Positions 1-11,573 of a stretch of 64,000 nt of DNA are shown here, piece by piece. The notes beneath the pieces are model-generated. The model searched no databases. It was not told the origin of the DNA and worked only from the letters and a program-made list of their open reading frames with translations. A program made the position numbers and the translations under genes. Positions within the stretch are counted from its first letter, which is position 1. Every line of letters starts with the position of its first letter. The DNA is from Topomyia yanbarensis. Taxonomy: Eukaryota > Arthropoda > Insecta > Diptera > Culicidae. The stretch is from the NCBI RefSeq assembly GCF_030247195.1, contig NC_080672.1, positions 92,328,113 to 92,392,112 on the forward strand, given 5' to 3'.

Positions 1-30
1 TCGGCCATTTCCGAGTAACGATGCTGGTCC

Positions 31-75
31 CATACATACACACACGCACTAACACACACACTCATCACGTACACA
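31..75. repeat. CA-rich microsatellite
   Basis: Imperfect CA/CACG dinucleotide run. It sits at the same relative position as the CA tracts near 1250 and 10680, so it belongs to the dispersed CA-tailed repeat families described below and is not an isolated microsatellite. Confidence 0.7.
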
Positions 76-249
76 CAGGCATTTTCCAAACTAGACAAAT
101 TGAGTCAAATGGTATAGAAAACTCAGGCCATCCGGCCTCGGTTAAGAAGTCAATTTTCAGAGTGATTGCATTACCTTTCTGTATGAGAAAGGGAAAAAGG
201 TGCAAAAAGTCCCAAAATTCCGACGATTCATGCGTTTAAAAAAACATTT

Positions 250-1390
250 GGCATCATTTTTCCATTTTTGTTCCGGCTTGTATGGGAATTTCATATGTGA
301 CCCGACGTTGTAGGACTATAGGTCCTGGAACCATATAATAGATTCGCACGAAATTTTATGGTTATCTAATTTTGTGAAAAACGACCTAACCATCTCCGAG
401 AAACTGATGTGAGTTTGGTAACTTTAAAAGATGGCCATTTTTCTTGGGACTGCCGGAAGCATTTATGGTGGTCAAGGTGGCCATCGAGACTTGGAAAGGG
501 TCGGGGGAGAAGGGCGTATCGGAGGTGCAATCAACCGCATTTTATACCTTCCATTTGATACTTAGTTTGTGAAAATTGGTTTAGGCGTTACCGAATAACC
601 GATATGAGTTTAATTCAAGAATATGCCCGAAGCCCAGGACTTCCGGAATTGTCGATAGTGTTTAATAACTTCAAAAATCTTTGATTGGCCGTCAGAGTAA
701 TTTGATGTCCATTTCAATAGATTTTAAACCTCTGTGGTATTACGATTCTAACGGTTTATATGGTAAGTTCCTGTGCGACATTACTCCGGAACCAAAAGTT
801 TGATCTGAATAAAATTCAATAGTAGTTCACGGGAGTGTCATCTCTTTCATTTGAAATCAATTTCATAAAAGTCCGTCAAAAATTCGCTGATAAATAGAAT
901 AGCATCAACATAGGAATTCGGCAAGTTTCCCAGGGGGCATCATGGAATATTAAGCCGGTCATTGAGACCATTCTATGGAGTTTTGATGGTTGTAAAGTAT
1001 GGCACGGACCCTATTTATGCTCTTTTTAAGGTGTTATATGGTGTCTGACAATTGGCTCGAGAGGTTGGTACCAGTTTATATGGGAATTTGTTGTGTGACC
1101 GCATCCTTCAAGCCGTAACTCCGGGACCGGAATTCCGATCAACACAAAATTCAATAGCAGCCGATGGGGAGTATCTTTCATGTGAGACTAAGTTTATGCA
1201 AATCGGTTCAGCAATCTCTGAGCAACAGAATTGGCTTTATTAGCCACATATACACATACATACAAACACACAGACGATTTCGACGAACTGAGTCGAATGG
1301 TATGTGTGAATCGGCTCTGCAGGTCTCGGTTACGAAGTGGGTGTTTGGAGCGATTGCATAACCTTTCTATATGAGAAAGACAAAAACCTT
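250..1390 (+). repeat. Dispersed CA-tailed repeat, copy 1
   Basis: The copy consists of partly repeated blocks that each carry 'tatgggaattt', then 'gtgtgaccg', then 'ctccgg.acc.ga' and 'aattcaatag'. It ends in a CA-rich run, a 'gagtcgaatggtat' box and the 3' sequence 'gattgcataacctttct' followed by 'atgagaaag'. A second copy with the same order of blocks lies at 9540-10400, and the terminal box is also seen at about 100-200. No coding capacity is visible. The family looks like the short CA-tailed repeats common in mosquito genomes; I cannot name it. Confidence 0.65.
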
Positions 1391-1395
1391 AACGC

Positions 1396-1660
1396 AAAAA
1401 TTGATGTCATTTGGAAGGGCGTGGTCAGCAAACAGCGGAAATTAATGATTACTGTTTTTTGTAAATCCAAGATGGCGATTTCCGGTTACAAGAAAATATA
1501 GAGAACCATCGTAAATGTGGGTGTCATTTGAAACGAGGTGGTCAGTAGACATCGGAAATTGATAAACAACGCCATTTTTAAATTCATGATGGCTACTTCC
1601 GGTTACTAGAAAAGAGAGAAAACCATCATCCATGTGGGTGTGATTTAAATGGGGCATGTT
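1396..1660 (-). repeat. 118-bp minisatellite, minus-oriented array
   Basis: About two units, in the opposite orientation to the arrays at 2195-2395 and 2896-3660. Each unit holds a 'gatggcgatttccggttac' box, a 'aaaccatc' box and a 'ggtggtcag' box. The 71-residue minus-strand open frame through it is a by-product of the repeat. Confidence 0.75.
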
Positions 1661-2194
1661 TACTGCGTTCTAATTATATTTTATGATGCACATCTTTTTA
1701 ATTCTATTTTATGTACACTGAAATTAAAATCGAAAGCTACCAGCGGTTAATACAAACGGGATTGATTATTAGGATTGCCATAAGGAAACCAAAGTCGCTA
1801 CTAGACTTTTCTGCAGCTCAGATACGTACACGATACGTAGCACAAACGCTATACCAAAACGTGGATGAAAATAATAAACTACGACGGCAAAATCAAATGT
1901 GATTGTTTTCAACCAAGAAACTGTGCTAGTGCCCGTGAAACCGGACGACAAGAGAGCACTTCCGCTACTCATTTTTGTAGAATAGTACGAGCAAGGGGCT
2001 TTGTCTTTCTTGTTTTGTTTTGTAGGTTACTAAACGAAGGTTATAGCCACAGGCGCCTAGGGACATAGGAGTTTTTTTTTAAAAAAAATCGATTTCTTTC
2101 TTTTTACTATATCGAAGCATTAACATTGTAAGAATACACTTTTAAAACTGACTCAACTAGGCCTACCGCCAGAAGGTAGAAAAATAAATAAATT
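1661..2194. other. Unannotated spacer
   Basis: AT-rich sequence between two minisatellite arrays. I see no convincing gene, RNA or repeat boundary; short open frames here show no recognisable motif. Confidence 0.4.
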
Positions 2195-2395
2195 TTGGTG
2201 TTCCAAATGATGTTAATCACGAATTTTCGATGTCTACTGACCACCCCCCTTTCAAAAGGCATCCATATTGATGATGGTCTTCACTGTATTTTGGTTTCCG
2301 TAAGTCGACATCTTGGATTTATAAATGGCGCTAATCATCAATTTCTGATGTCTGCTGACCAACCCCTGCCAAATTACACCTATCCCAAGTAACAA
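2195..2395 (+). repeat. 118-bp minisatellite, plus-oriented partial array
   Basis: Roughly one and three-quarter units carrying the boxes 'tgtctactgaccacccc', 'gatgatggt', 'tttcc.taagtcg.catctt' and 'atggcg'. Homologous to 2896-3660 and to the inverted array at 1396-1660. Confidence 0.7.
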
Positions 2396-2895
2396 TTTTA
2401 GTTTTATTATTTTTTTTTAGTCGTTTTCGAGATTTATTTTGCAAAATTAGCAATAAAACTTTCCATTCTATGATAACTTTCTACTAAACACTTCACGATC
2501 ATATTCTAACTACGTGGCCGAATCTACATAAAGTTTAGAAAGCTTGTTCAATAATACGAAAAAATCTGCTTTAGAACTCTTCCGAATCAGCATACATATT
2601 TCCTAAAAGGCTTTAAAACCGCTTTACGAACAACATTAAATTCGTTTAGAATCAGCGATCCCGTTTTAAATAAGCTGTAAATCTTTTCTGATTTGTGGAT
2701 GCTTTTGAAGGCAGCTTAAATGTAACAAATAATATAAACATCGTGAAAAGAAGATATTAAAAAAAACTTTAAGATATTAATAAGAGCGGAGTTGTTTGGT
2801 AATTTTTATTACTTTTATAAAACTGATAGCAATAGTAGTGACAGTAATAAAATAATTATAAATTTACTTAAATCCTTAAAGCAGTCGAATTGGGA
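2396..2895. other. Unannotated AT-rich spacer
   Basis: No recognisable gene or repeat. It separates two blocks of the same minisatellite and may be an old insertion or ordinary spacer. Confidence 0.35.
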
Positions 2896-3660
2896 TATTG
2901 ATGATGGTTCTCTATACTTTCTGGTACCCGGAAGGCGCCATCTTAGATTTCCAAACGGCGTTTATCATATATTTCCGATATCTACTGACCACCCCCTTCA
3001 AATGACATCCGTATTGATGATAGTTTTCACTGTTTTATGGTAACTGGAATTCGCCATCTTGGATTTAAAAATGGCGTTAATCATCAATTTCCGGTGTCTA
3101 CTGACCACCCCCTTTCAAATGATGCTCATGTTGATGATAGTGTTCACTGTTTCATGGCAAGCGGAAGTCGCCTTCTTGTATTTCCAAATGACATCAATCA
3201 TCAATTTCCGATGTCCCTTTCAAATGATACCCATATGATAATGTTTTTCACTGTTTTGTGGTAACCGGATCGTGGGTTTCAAGATGCCGTTAATCTACGT
3301 TTTAAAATGTCTACTGACCAACCCCCTCTCTACTAGACATCAAAATGGCATTAATCGGCAATTCCTGATGTCTACTGACCATCCCTTTTCAAATGATATT
3401 CCTATTGATGATGGTTTTCACTATTATGTGGTAACCGGAGGTCGTCATCTTGCATTTGATATTTGCATTAAACTTCAATTTCCGATGGCTATTAAACACT
3501 TCCTTTCAAATAACAATCTATATTGACGGTTTTCAGTGTTTGGTGGTAATCGAATGTCAAAATGGCGTTAATCGTCAATTTCCGATGTCTATTGGGGCTA
3601 CCCACTTTAAAATGATACCCATATAGAGGATGGTTTTCACGGTTTTTTGGTAACCGGAAA
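2896..3660 (+). repeat. 118-bp minisatellite, main plus-oriented array
   Basis: Tandem units start with 'gatgatggtt'-type boxes at about 2899, 3014, 3132, 3410 and 3610, with some units degenerate or deleted between them. Each contains a 'ggtaaccggaagtcgccat' type box followed by 'tctactgaccaccccctt'. Because the unit is close to a multiple of three and lacks frequent stops, it yields spurious open frames of 75-84 residues. The right end abuts the R1-like LINE. Confidence 0.8.
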
Positions 3661-3662
3661 TC

Positions 3663-4290
3663 GCCATGGGTCGTTGGGGCGTCAGTGAACCGGAAGCTAC
3701 GTTCCACCCGGAATTGCTCGGCGGACTTCAGCACCTACTGGTTGGCCCGTTGAGTAGGCTAGGTCCACCGCTGGGGACTAGAACGAGTTGACGGAGCGGG
3801 GAGTTAAATGGCTCACAGAAAGGTACATCGGTATCGGGAGCAATCTACCGCCTGGGAATTCACGGTAGGGTAGATTCGTCGCCGTGGACTACCCGACAGA
3901 ATCATGACGAAAAGGAGAGCTAATTGGCTCACGAACACACCGGTACCGATAGAATTTCCGAGATAATATCCGAGTTATCTCGATAAATCTGATAGCTAAA
4001 TGGCTCAAGGAAGCGGGTATCGGTGCCGTGGAGAATTCCTCCGTCTGGGAACTATCGGTGGGAGTAGGGTTAGTTCACCGTTGAGGACTATCCAAGTCGA
4101 ACGTGATAAGGCCGGGAGCTGTTTTCAGTGGTTAGGCACGAACGTTCCCACAGTGCCAATACACTACAGGCCAGGCTACTTTTTAAACCTTACTATAAAA
4201 AAAACACACACACACATAAAACGGAGTAGGCGCGGCGAATCCCTTCACCAAAAGCGGTTTAACGAGGTTACCACCTCGGCAAATCTAACC
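3663..4290 (+). repeat. R1-like LINE 5' region with repeat units shared with its 3' region
   Basis: Contains 'gtcgttggggcgtcagtgaa' near 3670, followed by 'ccggaagctacgttccaccc', and later 'taggct.ggtccaccgc.gg' blocks. Equivalent blocks recur four to five times in the 3' region (8018-8840). A run of A followed by (AC)n lies at about 4198-4218, just upstream of the gag-like ORF. Confidence 0.65.
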
Positions 4291-4294
4291 AGTA

Positions 4295-5625
4295 CAGCAT
4301 GACCAGAAGAAACAGCAGCCGCAGCTTCAACACCAGGTGCAGCCTCATCAGCAACAACAGCTGTAGCCGCAGCTTCAACAGAAGTAGCAAAAGCAGGAGG
4401 GAAGCGCCTGGTTAAAAATACCAAGCTTGCCCAGTATAGCTGTAGCTAAAAAACTGGTGGACGAACTGCACAACTTTGTTGACAAAAGGAGTAATGTGCA
4501 CAAGAACATCAAGACACTGGTCCTGAAGATACAAGGTAACCTCGGATTGGCCGTCAAGGAATGGAAAAGCTTGAAGCAGAAAGCGGAGGTAACTGGAAAG
4601 GAGCCGTTGATGGCCAAGAAGTTCTTGGAAGTAAGGCAAACAGTGGCACCATCGAAAGTGAGGGAAACCTGCGAGGCGAAAGACAAACCCCAGGGGACGT
4701 CCCTCTCTACACCGTAGAGGCCAAGAGTTTCTCCAGGTAATGCGAGACCAGGCGGTTCCAAGAAACACAAGGAGGCTCCCAGCGTAGTGGTATGCGTAGC
4801 GAACGAAGCAGCCACCAACGTGGATAAGAACACGGAATGGGAAGCCGTCGGCAGCACAAAACGAAAGGCGAACAATAAGGATGGGTTTGAAAAGCGAAAG
4901 CTTTTCAAGGGACGAAACAAAGGTGAAGCACTCATAGTCAAAGCTAACGATGACTTCTACGAGAAGGTACTGCGCGCAATGAGGACAAACCCGGTACTCA
5001 AGGAGCTGGGCTCGGACGTCAAGAAAATCACCCGCACCCGCACTGGGGAGATGATTATGGAACTGAAAAAGGATCCGAAGTCAAACAGCTCTACTTATAA
5101 AGAGCTCAACGAGAAAACTATGGGCAAAGCGGTGAAAGAGAGAGCCTTGTGCCCGGAAGTAACCATCCAATGTAAGGACCTGGATGAGATATCCTCGGAA
5201 GAAGAGTTAAGAGAAGCTCTGGAAAACAGTGCGAGCTTGGAGAAGTTCAGATGATAAGAGGAATGAGGAAGGGACCTTTCGGTACGCAAGCGGCTTCAGT
5301 TAGGCTTCCAGTCGAAGGAGCCAAAAAGGCACTTAAAATTGGGAAGATAAAAGTTGGCTGGCCGGTATGTCCATTGAGTGTCTCTCAGCGACCGGAAGTG
5401 TGCTGCAAGTGTCAAGAGCTCGCCCACCTGGTGAGAAACTGCAGTGGACCTGACAGAAGCAAGTTATGCAGAAAGTGCGGGGAAGAAGACCACATGGCAA
5501 AAGACTGCTGGCAGGCTCGGAGATGTCTGATCTGCGCAACCGAAGAAGGTAACAACCACGTTACAGCAGGCCCACGATGTCCGGCCTTCAAACAGGCGAC
5601 TACAACGAAGTCACAGTGGAGGTAA
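4295..5625 (+). pseudogene. R1-like LINE ORF1 (gag-like), broken
   Basis: The ORF1 protein of non-LTR elements binds element RNA and helps form the RNP. The N-terminal part (about 4295-4420) is glutamine-rich and interrupted by TAG codons at 4364 and 4385. The frame then runs from 4427 to 5254 with one in-frame TAG at 4715, and the protein jumps frame near 5250 to 5251-5625. That last part holds three knuckles: CCKCQELAHLVRNC and CRKCGEEDHMAKDC, both CX2CX4HX4C, and then a third CICATEEGNNHVTAGPRC type. Three consecutive knuckles are typical of R1-clade gag. The antisense open frame at 4375-4941 is a shadow of this region. With stops and a frameshift, the gene is dead. Confidence 0.85.
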
Positions 5626-8037
5626 CGCAAATTAACCTGAACCACTGCGACACAGCATAACACTTGCTGCGGCAATCTGTAGCGGAGGCCAGCGATGGAA
5701 ACTGGATAGCAGATAACGCAAAATCAGCGGCGATTTGGACGACGGGGAGATTTCATTTCAGGAAGTGGTTTATCGTGCGGATGAAGGCTTCGTAATCTCC
5801 AAAATCCGATGGAGTTTTCTTCTGCAGCTGCTACGCACCTCCGCGGTGGACGACCGATTGATTCACAGAAATGCTCGATAAGCTGACAGAAGAGCTTAGC
5901 GATCGGAGACCTGTCGTTAGAGCCGGCGGCTCCAGCGCTTAGGCAGTAGAATTGGGCAGCCGATTTACCAACTCAAGCGGGAGTAGTCTACTCGAGGCCT
6001 TTGCAAAGCTGAACGTAGAAGTTGCAAATGATGGTACAACCAGAGCCTACCGCTGCGAAGGTCGACATTCAAGCTCAGTAAGAAAACCTGCCTAGTAGAG
6101 CTTTATACGAAACGCCAATCCAAAACCGTGGAGAGACGCCTACAGAGTTGCCATGATGCAGATAAGAGGACCGGCAGTACCACCGGATAGGTGCCCGAAG
6201 AGGATGAGTGTAATCGTAGAAGCGCGATTTCCGCAGCATGAACCGACGGCTTGGCCATATGGAACGCAGTATGACTACGAAGAAGAAGCTCGTGTAACCA
6301 ACGAGGAGTTGATGGTGGTGGCAAAAGCCTTGAGAACCAAGAAGGCCCCGGGACCAGACGGTATCCCCAACGTGGCTCTGAAAACAGCAATCCTATCGAA
6401 CCCGGATATGTTTAGGACCGCGTTGCTCAAGTGCATCAACGATGGTGACTTCCCCGACATCTGAAAGCGACAAAAGCTAGTGCTATTGCCGAAGCCAGGC
6501 AAGCCCCCTGGAGATCCTTCAGTATATAGGCCGATATGTCTGTTAGATACAGTCGGCAAGGTGCTTGAAAGAGTAATCCTTAACAGGCTTACAACATAGA
6601 CAGAGGGAGAGAATGGACTATCCAATATTCAGTTCAGTTTCTAGAACGGTAGATCCACCGTGGATGCCATACAAACAGTCGTGGAAACTATGGAGGCTGC
6701 GCAGAAGTAAAAGAGAAGAGGTAACCGCTACTACGGAGTGATTAGACTGGACGTAAAAAACGCCTTCAACAGCGCTAGTTGGGCCACACTCGTCGATTCG
6801 CTGCACAGACTGAGAGTTCCCAACTACCTCTGTAGGATTCTGAAGAGCTACTTCCAGAACCGGCAACTGATCTACGAAACTGACGCCGGGGAAAAGAAGT
6901 GTAACCGTGACAGCGGGCGTTCCACAGGGTTCCATACTTGGCCCAACTCTTTGGAATGCTATGTACGACGGAATGTGGACGACGTGGTACTCCTAGTGAT
7001 CGGCGAATCTCTAGAGGAAGTAAAAGTATTCGTAACGGAGGCGATAGATGTTGTGGAAGACTGAATGCGCGAGAAGAAGCTGACGTTAGCTCACCACAAA
7101 ACCGAGAGGGTTTTGATAAGCAACCGAAAAGCAGTGCAGCAGGCAAGAAATTCGGTCGGAGAGTGTATCATCAACTCAAAGCAGGAAGTTAGACAACTAG
7201 GAGTGATGATAGACGACCGGTTAAGTTTCAATAGCCACATCGACCACATACATGCGGGAGGGCCGTAAAAGTGATATCGGCACTATCTCGGGTCATGCCC
7301 AACAATTCGGCGATCAGCAGCAGTAAAAAGCAGCTACTAGCGAGTGTCTCCACATCGGTGCTCAGATACGCAGGACCTGCTTGGGCACTGCAGACGAAGA
7401 GGAACTCATCTCGGCGGAACAGCACGTTCAGGCTGATGGCCATGCGGGTGTCTAGCGCGTATCGAACTATTCCGTCAAAGGCAACCTACGTGTTCACTGG
7501 AACGATTCCCATAAACCTTCTACTTGACGAAGATAGCGAGTGTTATAGCAATCGAGGCACGAGAAGTGTCCTAAACGAGCCCGAGCTGACACCTTAATCA
7601 AGTGGCAGCATTAGTGGGACAACGCTGTAAATGGTAGATGGACCATCGGCTAATTATATGATTGTCGGTGTGGGTAAACAGAGCGCACGGTGAGGTTAAC
7701 TTCCACATGACACAGTTCTTGTCTGGTCATGACTGTTCCAAAAAGTACCTGAACAGGTTCGCCGTTCTGCATCGCGTGCGAAGATGCAGAGGAATCGCTT
7801 GAGCACGTGGTCCTCGAATGCCCGCGATTCGAGCACGAGCGAAACGATATGAGAACCAATGTCGGTGAAGACGTTAACATGACCAATATTGCCGAAGGAA
7901 TGTGTACAGACAAAGAAAAATGGGACGCGATGAACAGAACAATCGTTCAGATCAAAAGCGTTGCAACGAAGTTGGCGAGAGGAGCAACGACCAGCAACGT
8001 AGCAGTACACGGCCTCGGGTCGTCGAGGCACCGATGA
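5612..8037 (+). pseudogene. R1-like LINE ORF2 (endonuclease-reverse transcriptase), broken
   Basis: ORF2 would nick target DNA and reverse-transcribe element RNA. The endonuclease part begins around 'NLNHCD' (5630) and retains 'SAAIWTTGRF', 'CYAPPRWT' and 'LEAFAKLNVEVAN' type segments. RT remnants are KAPGPDGIPN (from about 6340), 'LPKPGKP' and 'YRPICLLDTVGK' (about 6486-6555), RLDVKNAFNSASW (from 6741) and DDVVLL (about 6975). The sequence just before DDVVLL is deleted, so the catalytic F/YADD box is incomplete. The C-terminal finger CIACEDAEESLEHVVLEC (CX2CX8HX5C) lies near 7768, in a different frame from the preceding 'TQFLSGH' segment. Multiple stops (for example near 6462 and 6597) confirm a pseudogene. 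Confidence 0.85.
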
Positions 8038-8840
8038 ACCGGAAGTTACACTCCAACTGGAATCGCCGGACCGACCATGGCATTTGACAAGTCAGTCTGA
8101 GGAAGAGAGCTAAAGTAGACCACCGGGTGCGACCGGAGTAGGCTAGATCCACCGCCGGCGACTAGACTGAGCGCACGCATTGTGAACGGTAGGTCGTCGC
8201 GGCACCTGAGAACCGGAAGTCATCCTCCCCCCGGAATCGCAGGACTGACCTCGGCACCTAACCGACCAGCATCGAGATAACGGTTTCGAGAGAAATTTCT
8301 CCGTCGGAGTAGACTAGGCTCACCGCCGGGGACTAGTTCGAGTAGATCGGGAAGTAGCACCGGCAAATGGTCGTCGGGGCGCCTGTTGACTGGAAGTTAC
8401 CGTCCACCCAGAATCGCAGGACCGACTACGGCATCTGCCCGGGTAGCATCGGTTTCGGAAGATCTTCCACTGCCGGGGAACTCTTCGTCGGAGACTATTT
8501 CGAGTAGTCCGTAGCAAATCGCCGGCTTGAATCGTCTGGACACCAGTGAACCGGACGCAACCCTCCACGCGGAATCGCTGGACTGACCTCGGTATTCTGC
8601 CGAACTGCATCAAAGGAATAATAACGTGTCTGTCACCGGTTGCGGGAGGCATTGTTTCGTCGGAGAACTCTCCGCCGAGGCACGCTCCACCATCGGAGAC
8701 TACGCCGAGTAGCACCGAACGCAACAAACCACCAGTACAGGGTATTCGAGACACCAGCGCAGCCACCCTCCAACCGGAATTGCTGGATCGACCACGGCAT
8801 CCAACTGGTCAACGTAGAGAGGAGGGCATGTAGAACATAA
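8018..8840 (+). repeat. R1-like LINE 3' region tandem repeats
   Basis: Four to five imperfect units, each starting with a 'cgtcg.ggcacc.g.gaaccg' box, at about 8018, 8192, 8370, 8533 and 8745 (spacing about 163-212 bp). Each continues with 'cc.ggaatcgc.ggac.gac'. Open frames of 66-148 residues on both strands come from this GC-rich repeat and resemble no known protein. Confidence 0.75.
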
Positions 8841-9128
8841 TGCCATGTAGGACTGATATGGCGGTTATGAGACCAGCGAAATCTAGCACGAGCAGCTAGA
8901 CCTGGAATCAAGTGAAGTGCATTAGCACCCATCCCCCTGAAGTAGTCTTTTCAAATGAAATTCGGGGGGATGTCAGACTTCTTGGTGGAGTTTAGAGGAG
9001 TAGGGTTTAGAGTCATCTTCTCTGTTCAGAGTCCCTCACTCTGGCACACGTTGGACGAAATCGGTAGTATGGTCTAACTACTGAACGTGTGCTGGGTCGG
9101 CGTAAAAGCTTTACCACCAAGTAAAAAA
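8841..9128 (+). repeat. R1-like LINE 3' UTR and short A tail
   Basis: Non-coding 3' end of the element, with 'tggtctaactactgaacgtg' around 9070 and 'ccaccaagtaaaaaaa' at the end. Just beyond, 'aatccacctagtggtgcaat' (about 9139) begins another common dispersed sequence, so the insertion site was probably itself repetitive. Confidence 0.6.
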
Positions 9129-9539
9129 ACCTGTTTTAATCCACCTAGTGGTGCAATTGTGCCTTTCTCATTTATCCAAACTATGATTTAATGGCTATGT
9201 TCAATATAACATTGTGGAAATGTCTATTTCATTCTTATTACACTTAATGAGCATATATAAGTGCACGACTGTTACGAACCTGATAAGCAACATGTCGATA
9301 CTGACACACTTGAAACAAACAAAAATATGATATTTTTATAGCTTAGTCAGCGTGAGTTAAATGTTGTCTTCATGGTAACTTCATGGTGGAGAAGGGACGG
9401 GATATAATTAGTAGGAGGGGGAGGTTGTGTCGGGAATCATCTAACTTATTTTAGTATACGTGGTGGATGAAGGGGATGCATGTGGGAGGTTGGTCTGAGA
9501 GGGTGGGGGTGACACAGGGGGGGGGCCTGGTTGAGAGGT

Positions 9540-10400
9540 AAGAGGTGGAGGGGTAGATGGAGGGTTCAACACCGAACTTCATATTATACCTTCTATTTGA
9601 GACTAGGTTAGTGAAATTTGGTCGTCACCGAAGTGGCTTTAGATTTGGAATTTGCCCGGAACCCCGGGACTTCCGGAATAATCGATAGTGGACAATACAT
9701 TCCAATAATTTTTGATTCGTCATCAGTAATCTAGGCTTGCGAATCGAAGTAGTTTGATGTTCATTTCAATAGATTTTAAACCTATGAGGTATTATGATTG
9801 TACCGGTTTACAAGAGAAATTCGTATGAGACCGCAATAACCAACCTGTAACTCCGGAACCGAGAGTCAGAACTGAATAAAATTCAATAGCAGTCAATGGG
9901 AGTATCATATCTTTCATTTGAAATTAAGTTTGTAAACATCGGTTAAGGGTGTGCTGGAAAATAGGTGTGACATTAGCTCGGGAACTTGGCGAGTTCCCAG
10001 GGAGCATCAAGTTCCGTCATAGGTGACCAATGTGGTCAAAACTACTTTAATTGGTCATTAGTGATCTAGACCTGAAAATCCAAGTAATGTTGAACGTATT
10101 TGAATATGTATTACATCATTCGGACATCAGGGTTACCAGTTTGTATGGGAATTTGCTGTGTGACCACACTCTTCAACCCGCAACTCCGGAACCAGAAGTC
10201 CGATCAACTAAAAATTCAATAGCATCTTATGGGAGCGTTATACCGTTCATTTAAAACTGAGTTTGTGCAAATCGGTTCAGCCATCTCTGAGAAAATACTG
10301 AATCGAATGGGATATGACACTCGACGCTCCGGGCCTCGGTTGAAAAATCGATTTTTGGAGTGATTGCATAACCTTTCTTTATATGAGAAAGGCAAAAAAA
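9540..10400 (+). repeat. Dispersed CA-tailed repeat, copy 2
   Basis: Shares with 250-1390 the ordered blocks 'ccgggacttccggaat', 'tcaatagattttaaacct', 'ctccggaacc' and 'aaattcaatagca', and the terminal 'gattgcataacctttct'. It lacks the CA run before the 'gaatcgaatgg' box. Non-coding. Confidence 0.65.
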
Positions 10401-10430
10401 CACACACAAATTCTGTTGGGCCCGAATAGA

Positions 10431-10545
10431 AATGTACAGTAACAAAACCATGATTTTCACTGTGACAGTACAGTAATTTTACAATAATTTACAGTAAGTT
10501 TTAGTATTATGCTAAAATACAAAAACAATAAACTTTAACGTTTTA
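10431..10545 (+). mobile_element. MITE-like repeat fragment (family also at 17.05 and 32.26 kb)
   Basis: Contains 'catgattttcactgtgacag', 'acagtaattttacaataatt' and 'acaaaaacaataaacttta'. This matches the outer end of the minus-oriented copy at 32258-32645. Only the first quarter of the element is present. Confidence 0.6.
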
Positions 10546-11000
10546 CATTTCTTATAAAAGAAATGTATAGAATTCGCTCAAACTTTCAAGATTTTTTCCG
10601 AGGCCCGGAGGGCCGAGTCTTATATACCAATCGACTCAGCTCGACGATTTGGGACAATGTCTGTGTGTGTGTGTCTGTGTGTGTGTGTGTATGTAACGGA
10701 CAAATTCTCATTCGTGTTTCTTAGCAATGGCTGAACCGATCTTATCCAAACCAATTTTAAATGAAAGAACTAAAAACAGTAGTAACGCTATTAATTTGTT
10801 TTTGATTCTGATGTTTAGTTTCTAAGATATGAATGTTTGAATGCGTAAAAATGGCGTTTTTTGCAGTTTTTTTAAATTATCTGCCGAAATTGACAATATA
10901 GATTAACAATTTATATGTTTTTAGACAGCTTTAACGAATACCTTTCGAACAAGCTATAGATTGTTGAAATCGGACTATTATCAAAAGAGATATTTAACAT
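10546..11000 (+). repeat. Dispersed TG-microsatellite repeat
   Basis: Begins with a short palindrome (acatttcttataaaagaaatgt), then 'cgaggcccggagggccgagt', 'accaatcgactcagctcgac', a (TG)n run at 10661-10695 and 'agcaatggctgaaccgat'. The same modules occur inverted at about 48700-49205, and its inner part ('agctatagattgtt') recurs near 57755. Non-coding; not classifiable by eye. Confidence 0.7.
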
Positions 11001-11565
11001 TAAATGCGGACGAAAGATTTTTATCATTTCCCATTGCCAGAAATATGACCAAAAACTTGTAATCTATTATTAACGCCAAAACGGCTTATTTTAGGTCAAT
11101 AGTATATTCGGAGAATTTAATGGAGGAAATATGCCCTTTCTTTTGGTATTGTGCTTTTGCTGATTAATCCCCCTATGAGTGAGATATTTTCACAAATTTT
11201 CTTGGAAGTGATTATATCGAAATGATGTCTTCAGCACATTTGTAGCTCTTTCTTTTGCGAATAACTTTACTGAAGACTTCAAATATCTATTTTGAATACT
11301 TTAAAAGTTATGGCTTGTTGTTTGTGGATTACTCTTTGTCGCCTATTTATTGTTCAATATAGAAATAATCCATTGAAATAAGCCAAACATTATTACGACA
11401 AATCGAATTTTGTATTTCATTTTTCTGTCTAGTTGTCTGGAAGGAACTTGATAACTTATCAGTGCAAAAATGTTCATTTGTGCGAACCTTCTGACTGCAA
11501 TTTTTCTAACTAATGACCATCGGATCGATCTGAAACATATCGGAAAATGAAAAGCGAAATAAATA
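11001..11565. other. Unannotated AT-rich sequence
   Basis: Probably the inner part of neighbouring repeats. No gene recognised; the 91-residue minus-strand open frame crossing the next element is not a gene. Confidence 0.35.
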
Positions 11566-11573
11566 ACTCCAAG

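Larger units (their letters stand above)
3663..9128 (+). mobile_element. Degenerate R1-clade non-LTR retrotransposon (LINE)
   Basis: A nearly full-length but inactive element of about 5.5 kb, a usual length for the R1 clade. In order: a repeat-bearing 5' region (3663-4290); a glutamine-rich then basic ORF1 ending in three zinc knuckles (about 4295-5625); ORF2 with endonuclease (about 5612-6100), reverse transcriptase (about 6150-7450) and a C-terminal CCHC finger (about 7768-7826); a repeat-bearing 3' region (8018-8840); and a 3' UTR ending in a short A tract near 9121-9128. Many stops, frameshifts and internal deletions break both ORFs. The R1-clade call rests on the three-knuckle gag, the APE-type endonuclease, the absence of RNase H and the late CCHC finger. 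I see no clear target-site duplication, so the ends are approximate. Confidence 0.85.

Noticed and set aside
2792..3526. Three plus-strand frames of 75-84 codons with similar peptides
   Set aside because: They are translations of successive units of the 118-bp minisatellite, not a gene family.
4375..4941. 188-codon minus-strand frame
   Set aside because: It lies antisense to the gag-like ORF of the R1-like LINE, whose plus-strand frame is supported by downstream zinc knuckles.
8018..8840. Open frames up to 148 codons on both strands
   Set aside because: They overlap GC-rich tandem repeats of the LINE 3' region and match no protein family I know.
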